Below are positions 26,745 to 37,113 of a stretch of DNA of 37,113 nt, in pieces (position 1 is the stretch's first letter; each line of letters starts with the position of its first letter). The stretch spans positions 1 through 37,113 of the forward strand of contig JANINR010000068.1 in NCBI GenBank assembly GCA_024508915.1. Direction: 5' to 3'. This DNA is from Lysobacteraceae bacterium. Lineage in GTDB: Bacteria; Pseudomonadota; Gammaproteobacteria; Xanthomonadales; Xanthomonadaceae. A program made the translations under genes and the position numbers. The notes below the pieces were generated by a model, which saw only the letters and a list, made by a program, of their open reading frames with translations, was not told where the DNA came from and searched no databases.

Positions 26745-28060
26745 ATGGCTTCCCTCCTTCGCCCCTGGAACAGGACCGTCGCGTTGTCGGCGCTGCTGCT
26801 CGCCGCCGGGCTCGCGCTCGGCGCGATGGCCGGTCGTCCGTGGGCGGGCCTGGCCTTCGCTGCGCTCGCCGCCTGGGCCTGGCAGGCATGGCGGCTGCGC
26901 GGCCTGCTCGTGCGCCTGGACGGGCGGCGCCGGCTGAAGGCGCCGGCCGGCGCCGGCGCATGGAACGAGGCCGAACGCCTGATGGTCCGCGCGCAGCAGG
27001 ACCTGCGCGCGCGCAAGCGCCGCCTGGTCGGCATGCTGCGTGCGTATCGCGCGCTCGCCGACGCCCTGCCCGACGCGGTGATCGTCGCCGAGCGCGACAG
27101 CCAGCGCATCGCCTGGTTCAACGCCGCCGCCACGCGCCTGCTCGGGCTGCACTATCCGGCCGACATCGACGCGCCGCTGGGCGAGCGCCTGCAGCCGATG
27201 CCGGTCGCGCGCTGGCTCGCGTCGGGCCGCATGGCGGAACCGCTCGGCGACGTGCCCTCGCCGATCGACGCTTCGGTGCGGCTCAGCCTGCGCCTGGTGC
27301 CCTACTCCGAGGACCTGTGGCTGCTGATCGTCCGCGACGTGAGCCGGCTGAACCGCCTCGAGCAGATGCGGCGCGACTTCGTCGCCAACGTGTCGCACGA
27401 ACTGCGGACCCCGCTGACCGTCGTCCATGGCTACCTCGAGATGCTCGATCCCGCGGAGCAGCCGGAATGGGCGCCGATGCTGGCCGAGATGCAGCGCCAG
27501 TCGCAGCGCATGACCCAGCTCGTCGAGGACCTGCTCACGCTGTCGCGGCTCGAAGCGCGCGATTCGCTCGACGAAGAGCAGGTGCCGATGGCGTCCATGC
27601 TGGCCACGCTCCGGCGCGAGGCCGAAGCGCTGAGCCAGGGGCGGCATGAGGTCGTGGTGGCCGACGTCGCCGGCGTGGACCTGTGGGGCTCGGTGCGCGA
27701 GCTGCACAGCGCCTTCTCCAACCTCGTGAGCAATGCCGTGCGCTACACGCCCGCGGGCGGCCGCATCGGCATCGAATTCCGCCGCGACGGCGGCGGCGCC
27801 GTGCTCGCCGTGACCGACAGCGGCTACGGCATCCCCGAGGCGCACCTGCCGCGCCTCACCGAGCGCTTCTACCGCGTCTCCACCAGCCGCTCGCGCGAGA
27901 CCGGCGGCACCGGGCTCGGCCTGGCCATCGTCAAGCACGTGCTGGGCCTGCACCAGGCGCGCCTGTCCATCGAGAGCGAGGTGGGCCGCGGCAGCACCTT
28001 CGCCTGCGTGTTCGGCGCCGAACGGGTGCGCCAGCGCGAATCCATCGCCCGGGAGGGCAC

Positions 28061-28064
<4 letters not shown>
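26745..28064 (+). CDS. phoR: Phosphate regulon sensor histidine kinase PhoR
   Basis: An inner-membrane kinase that responds to phosphate through the Pst/PhoU system. The 439-residue protein has two N-terminal hydrophobic segments (about 11-28 and 33-48) with almost no periplasmic part, a PAS domain (about 100-200) and the H-box VSHELRTPLT (H218). The N-box FSNLVSNAVRYTP and the G-boxes DSGYGIPE and GGTGLGLAIVKHV follow. Lack of a periplasmic sensor fits PhoR. Its stop overlaps the ppk1 GTG (GTGA). GACAAT six bases before the ATG is a weak, possibly internal, promoter. Confidence 0.93.
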
Positions 28065-30153
<2,089 letters not shown>

Positions 30154-30157
<4 letters not shown>

Positions 30158-31695
30158 ACGACGCCCCCCACCTGCGCCTGCGTTCGGCCGCCCTGCCGCT
30201 GCAGGACGGCGACCTGCTCGCCGCGATCGACCTCGGCTCGAACAGCTTCCACATGGTCGTCTCGCGCTACGTGCTCGGGCAGCTGCGCACCGTCGACCGC
30301 ATCCGCGAGATGGTGCGCCTGGCCGAAGGCCTCGACGGCAAGGGCGGGCTGCACCCGGAGGTGCGGGCGCGCGCGCTCGAATGCCTGTCGCGCTTCGGCC
30401 AGCGCCTGCGCGACATCCCGTCGCAGCGGGTCCGCGCGGTCGCGACCAACACCGTGCGCGCGCTCAAGGCGCCGCAGGCCTTCCTGGTACCGGCCGAGAC
30501 CGCGCTCGGGCACGCCATCGAAGTGATCTCCGGCCGCGAGGAGGCGCGCCTGATCTACCTCGGCGTGGCCCAGGCGCAGCCGCCGAAGGCCGGCGAGTTG
30601 CGCCTGGTGATCGACATCGGCGGCGGCTCCACCGAATGCATCATCGGCAGCGGGCTCGACGCCATCGAGCGCGAAAGCCTGCAGCTCGGCTGCGTCGCCA
30701 CGACGGCGCGCTTCTTCGGCGACGGCAAGCTCACCGGCAAGCGCTGGGACGAGGCGCTGCTCGAGGTCGGGGCGCAGTTCCAGCAGTTCGCCGGCGTCTA
30801 CCGCCACCTCGGCTGGCAGGAGACGCTCGGCGCGTCCGGCACGATCAAGGCGGTGGGCGCGATCTGCGCGGAAATGAAGCTGACCAAGGGCGCGGTCACC
30901 GCGGCGGCGCTGCCGCAGGTGCGCGAACGCCTGCTGCGCGCCGGCCGCATCGAGGACATCGACCTGCCGGGACTGTCCGAGGAGCGCCGCCCGGTCATCG
31001 CAGGCGGCCTGCTGGTGCTGGAGGCGGCATTCGCGGCGCTCGGGTTGGAACGGATGGGCGTGAGCAAGGCCGCGCTGCGCGAGGGCGTCCTGTACGACAT
31101 GCTCGGCCGCGGCGGGGCCGACGATCCGCGCGACGCTTCGGTGCTCGCCCTGATGCAGCGCTACGGCATCGACGCGGCGCAGGCGGACCGCGTGGCCCAC
31201 GCCGCCGCGCAGCTCTTCGAGCGCGTGAGCCGGGACTGGCAGCTCGGGGCGGACGACCGCTGGATGCTGGTGCGCGCCGCGCGCCTGCACGAGCTCGGCC
31301 TCGCGATCGCGCACAGCCAGTACCAGGTGCACGGCGCCTACGTGCTGCAGCATTCGGACATCGCCGGCTTCTCGGTCCCGGAGCAGCGCATGCTCGCCGC
31401 GCTGGTGCGCTCGCACCGGCGCAAGGTGCCGAAGTCCGTGTTCGAGTTGATCCCGGACCGGCTGCTGCCGGCGACGCGCCGGCTCGCGGCGCTGCTGCGG
31501 CTGGCGGTGCTGCTGCACCGCTCGCACGAACCCGACGACCTGCCCGACCTGCGCCTGGATGCCGAGGGCGGACGGCTGGCGCTCTCGCTTCCGCGGCGAT
31601 GGCTCGACGCGCGCCCGTTGCTGCACGCCGACCTCGCGCTGGAGCCCGAAGCGTTCGCGGCGCTGGGCATCGAGTTGCGGCTCGCGACGCACTGA
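30154..31695 (+). CDS. ppx: Exopolyphosphatase (Ppx/GppA family)
   Basis: Hydrolyses polyphosphate from its end, releasing phosphate. The 513-residue product has the actin-like ATPase fold: AAIDLGSNSFHMVV (phosphate-1 motif), VISGREEARLIYLGV and VIDIGGGSTECIIG (phosphate-2), then an HD-like C-terminal domain (RAARLHELGLAIAHSQYQVHGAYVLQHS). The ATG overlaps the ppk1 stop by four bases. Synthesis and breakdown enzymes are thus translated together. A strong hairpin lies just past the stop. GppA (pppGpp hydrolase) is a related alternative, but the ppk1 context favours Ppx. Confidence 0.94.
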
Positions 31696-31701
31696 CCGAC
31701 G

Positions 31702-31735
31702 AAAAAAAGGGCGGCGGCATCGCTGCCGCCGCCCT
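31702..31735 (-). terminator. Terminator between convergent ppx and the M28 peptidase gene
   Basis: GGGCGGCGGCA-TCGC-TGCCGCCGCCC (31709-31734) is a perfect 11-bp stem. On the minus strand it is followed by TTTTTTT, making a good terminator for the M28 gene. On the plus strand only TT follows, so it serves ppx weakly. Confidence 0.85.
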
Positions 31736-31757
31736 TCGAACCGCCGAGTCGCCGCCG

Positions 31758-33350
31758 TCAGTCCTGCGCCAGCGGCTTGCGCGGGAAGCGCCGCGCCGAG
31801 GTGGCCGCCTCGTAGACCACCGCCGCCACGACCGCGGAGGCCTGCTTCAGGTCTTCCGCCGATGCGTGGTCGTAGGTGTCCAGGTTGGTGTGGTGGACGT
31901 TGCTGAAGTAGTCCAACCCGTCCTGCACGAACTGGAAGCCGGGCAGGCCGACGCGGTCGAACGAGATGTGGTCGGTGCTGGCGGTGTCGCCGGAGACCAC
32001 ATCGGTCGCGCCGACGTCGTTGAACGGCTTGATCCACGCCTCGAAGATCGGCATCGCCGCCATGTTCTGCTGCGCGTACACGCCGCGGACCTTGCCGGAA
32101 CCGTTGTCGAGGTTGAAGTAGGCCGACAGCTTCTCGTACGCCGGCTTGCGCTGCAGCGCACCCTTGTTCTCGCGGAAGAACGCCGGGATCTTCGCTTCCT
32201 CGGGATCCTTCGGCTCCGGATAGGCGGCGAAGTGCTTCGCCACGTAGTCGGCGGATCCGAGCAGGCCCTGTTCCTCGCCGCTCCACAGCGCGATGCGGAT
32301 GGTGCGGTCGGGGCGCGCGCCCACGGCCTTGAGGATGCGCACGGCCTCCATCATCACCGCCACGCCCGCGCCGTTGTCCGAGGCGCCGGTGCCGGCGTGC
32401 CAGGAATCCATGTGCGCGCCGAGCATGACCACTTCCGAGGCCCTCGGACCGGTGCCCGGGATTTCGGCGATGGTGTTGTAGCCGGGACGGTCGGCGTCGG
32501 TGGTGAAGCGCGAGTCGACGTCGACGCGCATGCGCACGGTCTCGCCGGACTTCAGCTCGCGCATGATCTGGTTGTACTGTTCGGCGATCATCGCCACCTC
32601 GGGCACGCCGGCCGATTCGCCGGCCTTGCGCGAGCCGCCGCCGCTGACGCCGATGATGCCGTTGTCGCGGCTGCTGATGCTGACCGCGGCGAGCACGCCT
32701 TCGTCGACGAGGAACTGGTTGACGAGCGGCACCAGCTCGGTGCGCTCGCGGAAGCGCTTGAGGCGGTCGCCGGCGTCGGCGCTGCGGTCGGCCGGGATGT
32801 CGAACTCGTGCAGTTTCTTCAGCCCGTCGGCGTCGAGGCGGCGGAAGTCCGGCTCGGTGCCCGGCTTGTACTCGCGCGCGTCGCTGAGGAACGCGATCTT
32901 GCCGCGCAGCTTGCCCTTGTACTTCTCCAGGTCGCCCTTCGACTTGATCGACACGGCGATGGCGTCGCCCTCCACCGGGCCGTTCGTGCCGGGCGTCCAG
33001 GCCTTGGGCAGCGCGTACAGCGGGGTCGCGCGCGGCGCGAGCATCTCGACGCGCGAATGGCTGAATTCCCAGCCGCGGCCGAAGTCGAAGGCCTCGTCGT
33101 GGGCGTTGGACAGGCCCCAGCCGGCGAGCTTGCCGCGCGCCCAGGCGTTGGCCTTGTCGGCCGCCGGCGACGCGGTGAGGCGCGGCCCGATGTCCTCGGT
33201 GAGTTCGCGCAGCGTCGCCATGACCTGCGAATGCTGGAAGGCTTCCTGCCGGATGCGGGCGACCATGTCCAGGTCCACCGGTTCCATCGATTGCGCGGCG
33301 GCGCTGCCCGCCGCCATGGCCATGCAGGCCGCCAACAGGTATCGCTTCAA
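31758..33350 (-). CDS. M28 family metallopeptidase with signal peptide
   Basis: A secreted zinc aminopeptidase-type peptidase of 530 residues. The start is TTG at 33350, supported by a GGGGGA ribosome site six bases upstream and a clear signal peptide (KRYLLAACMAMAAGSAAAQ). A PA-like insert (DLEKYKGKLRGKIAFLSD) precedes the catalytic part. The zinc ligands and catalytic residues appear as GAHMDSW, DNGAGVAVMME, SGEEQGLLGS, NLDNGSG and the final HHTNLDTYDH. The family resembles carboxypeptidase Q-type enzymes. The substrate is not known. It is divergent from rlmJ. Confidence 0.92.
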   Translation of the reverse strand: MKRYLLAACMAMAAGSAAAQSMEPVDLDMVARIRQEAFQHSQVMATLRELTEDIGPRLTASPAADKANAWARGKLAGWGLSNAHDEAFDFGRGWEFSHSRVEMLAPRATPLYALPKAWTPGTNGPVEGDAIAVSIKSKGDLEKYKGKLRGKIAFLSDAREYKPGTEPDFRRLDADGLKKLHEFDIPADRSADAGDRLKRFRERTELVPLVNQFLVDEGVLAAVSISSRDNGIIGVSGGGSRKAGESAGVPEVAMIAEQYNQIMRELKSGETVRMRVDVDSRFTTDADRPGYNTIAEIPGTGPRASEVVMLGAHMDSWHAGTGASDNGAGVAVMMEAVRILKAVGARPDRTIRIALWSGEEQGLLGSADYVAKHFAAYPEPKDPEEAKIPAFFRENKGALQRKPAYEKLSAYFNLDNGSGKVRGVYAQQNMAAMPIFEAWIKPFNDVGATDVVSGDTASTDHISFDRVGLPGFQFVQDGLDYFSNVHHTNLDTYDHASAEDLKQASAVVAAVVYEAATSARRFPRKPLAQD

Positions 33351-33457
33351 GGTTCGTCCCCCAAGGACTCCACAGGAACCCCGAGTCTGGCAGGCCGGGG
33401 CGACCGGCGCCCATGCATTCGGTCATGGTCCGGCGGCGCCCGCGCCGGGCCGGCCGC

Positions 33458-33463
33458 TAGACT
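33458..33463 (+). promoter_or_regulatory. Leaderless-type -10 element of rlmJ (TAGACT-N6-ATG)
   Basis: TAGACT ends six bases before the ATG at 33470, with spacer GGGCGC. The same hexamer and spacing occur before kdkA, dnaQ and the DUF6165 gene. The spacer carries GG but is too close for a proper ribosome site. Confidence 0.55.
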
Positions 33464-33469
33464 GGGCGC

Positions 33470-34333
33470 ATGAACTACCGCCACGCCTTCCACGCCGGCA
33501 ACCACGCGGACGTGCTCAAGCACGTGGTGCTGCTGGCGCTGTGCGATGCCCTGCTGGCCAAGCCGGCGCCGGTCTTCGCGCTCGACACGCACGCGGGTCG
33601 CGGCCTCTATGCCCTCGGCGGCGACGCGGCGCGGCGCACCGCAGAAGCCGACGACGGGGTCGCGCGGCTGGAGGCCTCGCGCCCCGGCGGCGGGTTCGCG
33701 ACGCCGGTCGAGCGCTACCTCGCCGCGATCGGCGCCTGCCGCGCGGCACACGGCGCCGACGCATACCCGGGCTCGCCCTGGCTGCTCGCGCATGCGCTCC
33801 GCGCGGACGATCGCATCGCCTGCTGCGAGCTCCAGGACGAGGAGGCGGCGGCCCTGCGCGCCGCCCTCCGCGCCGATCCGCGCGTGGCCGTGCATCGCCG
33901 CGACGGCTACGCGGCGATGAAGGCGCTGCTGCCGCCGACCGTCGACGGCCGGCGCTTCGCGCGCGGCCTCGTGCTGGTGGATCCGCCCTACGAAGCGCAG
34001 CTCGGCGAGTTCGACCTCGCGCTGGCGGCGCTGCGCGAAGGCGTCGCGCGCTGGCCGCAGGGCGTGTTCGCACTCTGGTACCCGGTGAAGCAGCGGCGCG
34101 TGCTGCACCCCTTCCTGCGCGAGGCGGGCAAGCTCGCGGCGAAGGCCGGCGGGGCGCTGCGCGTCGAACTGCTGGTCCGGCCCGACGATTCGCCGCTACG
34201 CATGAACGGCAGCGGCCTGCTGGTGCTCAATCCGCCGTGGCGCCTCGACGCGGCGCTCGCGACGGCGCTCGCCCAGCTCCACGCGTCCCTCGCCGACCGC
34301 TCCGCGCCGCCTCCCCTCCTCGCCCCCCTCTAG
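33470..34333 (+). CDS. rlmJ: 23S rRNA (adenine(2030)-N6)-methyltransferase RlmJ
   Basis: Methylates A2030 of 23S rRNA during ribosome assembly. The 287-residue product starts MNYRHAFHAGNHADVLKHVVL, an RlmJ signature. The SAM-binding DTHAGRGLY (39-47) and catalytic DPPYE (171-175) motifs are present, and the C-terminus has the NPPWRLD motif. It is close to E. coli YhiR in length. It is followed by the palindromic elements at 34355-34672 and probably ended by the first of them. Confidence 0.95.
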   Translation: MNYRHAFHAGNHADVLKHVVLLALCDALLAKPAPVFALDTHAGRGLYALGGDAARRTAEADDGVARLEASRPGGGFATPVERYLAAIGACRAAHGADAYPGSPWLLAHALRADDRIACCELQDEEAAALRAALRADPRVAVHRRDGYAAMKALLPPTVDGRRFARGLVLVDPPYEAQLGEFDLALAALREGVARWPQGVFALWYPVKQRRVLHPFLREAGKLAAKAGGALRVELLVRPDDSPLRMNGSGLLVLNPPWRLDAALATALAQLHASLADRSAPPPLLAPL

Positions 34334-34354
34334 CCGCACGTTGGCTTCGGGGCT

Positions 34355-34470
34355 GGGCGGCGGAAGCGTGCGGGGACTTTCGGGGGACGCCGTGAATACA
34401 TCCCTGTAGGCTCTTCGGCGCCATCCATGGCGCCGACGCCCCCGAAAGTCCCCGCACGCTTCCACCGCCC
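34355..34470. repeat. Palindromic element A (52-nt core with perfect 25-bp arms)
   Basis: Arms at 34362-34386 (beginning GGAAGCGTGCGGGGAC) and 34439-34463 are exact complements, and the match extends to 34355-34470 with one mismatch. The core at 34387-34438 holds its own hairpin, CGGCGCCAT-CC-ATGGCGCCG, and ATACATCCCTGTAGGC. The whole can fold as one stem of about 32 bp with a structured top. It begins 21 bp after rlmJ and likely ends its transcript. See element B. Confidence 0.85.
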
Positions 34471-34554
34471 CCGCACGCCGACTCTCCCCGCTTCGATGAA
34501 GAGCGGAAGAGCGAAGAGCGGCGGCTCGACGAAGCGGCGCGACTCGCTTGGGGT

Positions 34555-34672
34555 GGTCGCCGTGGAGTGCGCAGGCCGGTCCGGGACCGTCGGAGCCATG
34601 GATGGCGACGAAGAGGCTACATGGATGTACTTGTGCCGGGTCCCGGACCGGCCTGCGCACTCCGCGGCGACC
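34555..34672. repeat. Palindromic element B (inverted copy of the core with different arms)
   Basis: Arms at 34564-34587 (beginning GGAGTGCGCAGGCCGG) and 34640-34663 are exact complements, and the match extends to 34555-34672 with one G-T pair. The core at 34588-34639 is again 52 nt and matches the reverse complement of the core of element A at 42 of 52 positions. The arms of A and B do not resemble each other. The core is therefore conserved while each copy keeps its own matched arms. Confidence 0.85.
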
Positions 34673-34683
34673 CGTCACGAAGG

Positions 34684-34723
34684 CGAAGCGCACTCCACGG
34701 ATTCCACGGCGAACTGCGCTTCG
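34684..34723. repeat. Small inverted repeat and partial copy of an arm of element B
   Basis: CGAAGCGCA (34684-34692) and TGCGCTTCG (34715-34723) are 9-bp complements around a 22-base loop. Within it GCGCACTCCACGG (34688-34700) is the exact complement of the left arm start of element B (34560-34572), a better match than the true right arm of B. The rest of the gene-free stretch (34471-34554) shows no feature. Confidence 0.65.
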
Positions 34724-34736
34724 AATCGGGGTGGGG

Positions 34737-35657
34737 TTATTCGGGTTCGGCGACGGCGGACTGCTCGGGCTCGAAGAAGCTCCAGCGGACCTCGGGGAAC
34801 TCGCGCTTCACCGCGCGCTCGACCTCGTCGATCGAATCGAGCAGCGTCCGCGTATCGCTCGACTCGCGCATGCGCGCCTGCACCGACACCATCACCTCGC
34901 TGCCCAGCTGCAGGGTGATCAGGCTGATCACGTGGTCGACCTCGGGCCGCGCCGCGAGGAACGCCCGCAGCTGCGCCTGGCGATGCGGGTCCATGCTCTG
35001 CCCGATCAGCATCGCCTTGACCTCGACCGCGACGAGTACCGCCACCACGACCAGCAGCACGCCGATGGCGACGGTGCCGAGCGCGTCCCACATCGGGTTG
35101 CCGGTGGCCACCGTGAGCATCACCGCCGCCAGGGCGAAGCACAGGCCGAGCAGCGCCGCGAGATCCTCGCCGAAGATCACGACGAGCTCGCTCTGGCGGC
35201 TGCCGCGGAACCACTGCCACAGGCTGCGGTCGCCGCGCACCTTCGCCACTTCCTGCAGGCACGCGCGCATCGAGATGCCCTCGGCCACGATGCCGAACAC
35301 CAGCACCCCGGCCGCCCACCACCACTGTTTCAGCGGCGCGGGATGCTGCAGCTTGTGGATGCCCTCGTACAGGGAGAACATGCCGCCGACGCTGAACAGC
35401 ATCACTGCCACGAGGAAGGACCAGAAATAGACGGCCTTGCCGTGGCCCAGCGGATATTCGGGCGAGGCCGGCTTCCTGGCCTGGCGCATGCCGAGCAGGA
35501 GGAGCAGCTGGTTGCCGCAATCCGCGAGCGAATGCACCGTTTCTGCGAGCATCGCGCTGGAATGGGTGAACCAGGCCGCGACGCCCTTGGCCACCGCGAT
35601 GGCGAAGTTGGCGCCGAGGGCGAAGAAGATCGCGCGGGTCGAGTCGGTTCCGGCCAT
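34737..35657 (-). CDS. Cation diffusion facilitator family transporter
   Basis: An inner-membrane metal/proton antiporter (Zn, Fe, Co or Mn class). The 306-residue product has about six hydrophobic segments and a soluble C-terminal domain after residue 215. TM2 has H42 and D46 (ETVHSLADCGNQ). TM5 has E164-D165 (FGEDLAALLG) instead of the usual HxxxD, a pattern I associate with the ZNT9-like branch. The C-terminus is acidic. The metal is not predictable. It lies 41 bp downstream of the erythromycin-esterase-like gene, and TAGAAT sits six bases before its ATG, so it probably also has its own promoter. Confidence 0.88.
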   Translation of the reverse strand: MAGTDSTRAIFFALGANFAIAVAKGVAAWFTHSSAMLAETVHSLADCGNQLLLLLGMRQARKPASPEYPLGHGKAVYFWSFLVAVMLFSVGGMFSLYEGIHKLQHPAPLKQWWWAAGVLVFGIVAEGISMRACLQEVAKVRGDRSLWQWFRGSRQSELVVIFGEDLAALLGLCFALAAVMLTVATGNPMWDALGTVAIGVLLVVVAVLVAVEVKAMLIGQSMDPHRQAQLRAFLAARPEVDHVISLITLQLGSEVMVSVQARMRESSDTRTLLDSIDEVERAVKREFPEVRWSFFEPEQSAVAEPE

Positions 35658-35663
35658 CCGCCG

Positions 35664-35669
35664 ATTCTA
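35664..35669 (-). promoter_or_regulatory. Leaderless-type -10 element of the CDF transporter gene (TAGAAT-N6-ATG)
   Basis: TAGAAT ends exactly six bases before the ATG at 35657, with spacer CGGCGG. It differs from the TAGACT copies by one base and is nearer to the sigma-70 -10 consensus. Confidence 0.5.
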
Positions 35670-35698
35670 CAGGCGGCTGCCGTGACGACGGGGCGGTC

Positions 35699-37113
35699 TC
35701 AGACGCCGAAGGGCCAGGTCTCCGGCACGCCGCGGCCATGTCCATCGGCGAGGGCATCGACGGCCCGCGTCCGGTCGAACCAGGTCCATGCGTCGTACTG
35801 GCGGGACAGCGAGGACGCGGCGTAGTGGCTCCAGCGCTCGGTGTCGGGACGGTAGACCACGCCGATGTAGCGCTCCAGGCGCTCCGGCGCCAGCGCATCC
35901 CGCACCTCGCCATGGCGGTGGCCCGCGGCGCGCAGGTCGAGCAGCGAGCATGCCGCCGCCGGCTCGAGCGTGCCGGCGTCGTGGAAGAGCCGCTCGACGC
36001 TGTCCGGCCGCGACGGGTTCACGCGCATGACCTGCATCGGCGCGTCCCAGTCCGACGCGGCCGCGACGGTGCCCGCATGGGTGCCGAAGCCGAGCAGCGC
36101 CGCGCCGTCGCCGAACGCCTCGCGCGCGAGCTGGCCGATGTTGTGCTCGCCGCGCACCTCGCCCATCTCGGTTTCGCGCGCGTCGCCGATGTGCGAGTTG
36201 TGCGCCCACACCACCGCCCGCGCGTCCGGTCCTGCGGTCTCGAGCAGGTGCCGCAGCGTCTCGAACATGTGGCTGTCGCGGAGGTTCCAGGACTCGGCCG
36301 ACCCGTAGTACATCGCACGGTAATAGGCCTCGGCATTGCGGACCAGGCGCGCGTTCTGGGCGGCATCGAACCACTCGCGCCCGTCGTGCGCGGCGTATTC
36401 CATGCGCCGGTCCAGCAGCTCGCGCAGCATGTCGGTGACCGCGCGCTCGCACAGCGCGTAACCCTGGGTCAGCGCCATGCGCCCGTAACCGGCGGGTTCG
36501 CTCGCCCAGGGCGCAAGGCAGCCGTAACGGCGGCGCGCGACGGCAGCGGCGTCGGGATCGACCCGGTCCAGGTAGTCGACGACCGCGCGGATGGACCCGT
36601 TGAGGCTGTACAGGTCGAGGCCGTGGAACGACACCTGCCGCGCGGGCGCCTGCGCGAGGTTGAACGCGCGCAACCAGGCGACGAACGCCATCACCTCGCG
36701 GTTGCGCCACATCCATGTGGGGAAGCGCTGGAATGGCGGTTCGGCATCCGCCGGCGGCGGGACGCCCCGCAGGTGGCGGTCGATCGCGGCGGCGTCGGGC
36801 CAGTCGGCTTCGACGGCCACCAGGCGGAAGCCATGCCGCTCGATCAGCCGACGGGTGATCGCGGCGCGGGCGCGGTAGAACTCGGACGTGCCGTGGCTGG
36901 CCTCGCCCAGCAGGACGACGGTGGCCTGGCCGTAGCGATCGTACGGCGCGCCGAAGGCCTCCGCGTCGTCGGGGTCCGGCAGCGGCTCGATCGTGGCCGC
37001 CAGCAGCGCGGGGATGGACGCGCACGATCGGCCGGTGCGGGCCGGCCGCGCGCTTTCCGCGGAAGCCCGTGCGCTGGCGGGCGGCGAGCCTGGCGCGGCG
37101 GCGGCGGCGTCGG
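35699..37113 (-). CDS. Erythromycin esterase family protein, partial (N-terminus beyond window)
   Basis: The visible 470 residues cover most of an EreA/EreB-like hydrolase. The frame is open to the window edge with no start codon, so the N-terminus is outside. Motifs include VVLLGEASHGTSEFYRARAA (catalytic His and Glu), RLVAVEADWPDA, FHGLDLYSLNGS, WAHNSHIGDARETEMG and GFGTHAGTVAAA. The family opens macrolide rings in resistance enzymes, but many chromosomal members have unknown substrates. The neighbourhood is ordinary core genome without mobile elements, so a house-keeping or niche role is more likely than acquired resistance. The start of the visible sequence is Ala/Pro-rich. Confidence 0.85.
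   Translation of the reverse strand, partial: DAAAAAPGSPPASARASAESARPARTGRSCASIPALLAATIEPLPDPDDAEAFGAPYDRYGQATVVLLGEASHGTSEFYRARAAITRRLIERHGFRLVAVEADWPDAAAIDRHLRGVPPPADAEPPFQRFPTWMWRNREVMAFVAWLRAFNLAQAPARQVSFHGLDLYSLNGSIRAVVDYLDRVDPDAAAVARRRYGCLAPWASEPAGYGRMALTQGYALCERAVTDMLRELLDRRMEYAAHDGREWFDAAQNARLVRNAEAYYRAMYYGSAESWNLRDSHMFETLRHLLETAGPDARAVVWAHNSHIGDARETEMGEVRGEHNIGQLAREAFGDGAALLGFGTHAGTVAAASDWDAPMQVMRVNPSRPDSVERLFHDAGTLEPAAACSLLDLRAAGHRHGEVRDALAPERLERYIGVVYRPDTERWSHYAASSLSRQYDAWTWFDRTRAVDALADGHGRGVPETWPFGV

Overview
This window looks like core chromosome of a high-GC gammaproteobacterium, most likely Xanthomonadaceae (Lysobacter/Luteimonas-type). The support is the roughly 70% GC coding, the orders tRNA-tig-clpP-clpX-lon-hupB-tRNA-ppiD and phoB-phoR-ppk1-ppx, and the kdkA/GT9/DUF6165 group. 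This placement rests on gene order and protein character, without any database search. No transposase, integrase, phage gene or CRISPR array was seen. dnaX (left edge) and an erythromycin-esterase family gene (right edge) are cut by the window.

Layout. 1-1600: dnaX (minus), tRNA-Ser(GGA) and the 4.5S SRP RNA, then a run of small perfect hairpins. 1568-4619: a tight minus-strand run kdkA-moaA-moaC-moaD-moaE (Kdo kinase plus molybdopterin synthesis). 4639-6269: a GT9 glycosyltransferase, a convergent DUF6165 gene, a 58-bp inverted repeat and tRNA-Ser(CGA). 6435-10938: PP2C phosphatase, dnaQ, rnhA and a methyltransferase (minus), then gloB and a lytic transglycosylase (plus). 10970-20592: fabI, convergent to ppiD, then tRNA-Asp, tRNA-Val, hupB, lon, clpX, clpP and tig on the minus strand, a protein-folding and proteolysis block. 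20769-21319: five tRNAs (Pro, Arg, His, Lys, Leu). 21468-24188: a Bax1-I/YccA membrane protein facing an NAD-type isocitrate dehydrogenase across a nested palindrome, and a glutaredoxin/CMD-family pair. 24314-31695: a BepA-like M48 protease, then phoB-phoR-ppk1-ppx with overlapping junctions and a three-half-site Pho box. 31758-37113: M28 peptidase, rlmJ, a 400-bp gene-free stretch with two large palindromes, a cation diffusion facilitator and the erythromycin-esterase family gene.

The genes are mostly known families. The less ordinary signals are in the non-coding DNA. (1) Four genes carry TAGACT exactly six bases before ATG and a fifth carries TAGAAT, the geometry of leaderless transcripts. 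(2) Two palindromic elements behind rlmJ share a 52-nt core in opposite orientation, but each has its own, different, perfectly complementary arms. (3) Three Pho half-sites lie at exact 11-bp spacing before phoB, so polyphosphate synthesis and breakdown would both be phosphate-regulated. (4) RpoH (sigma-32)-like promoters with the same 7-N14-8 geometry precede lon and the glutaredoxin pair. (5) Several intergenic inverted repeats sit between convergent genes or behind RNA genes.

No clearly new multi-gene system was found. The best candidates for something undescribed are the variable-arm palindromes and the leaderless start signal.
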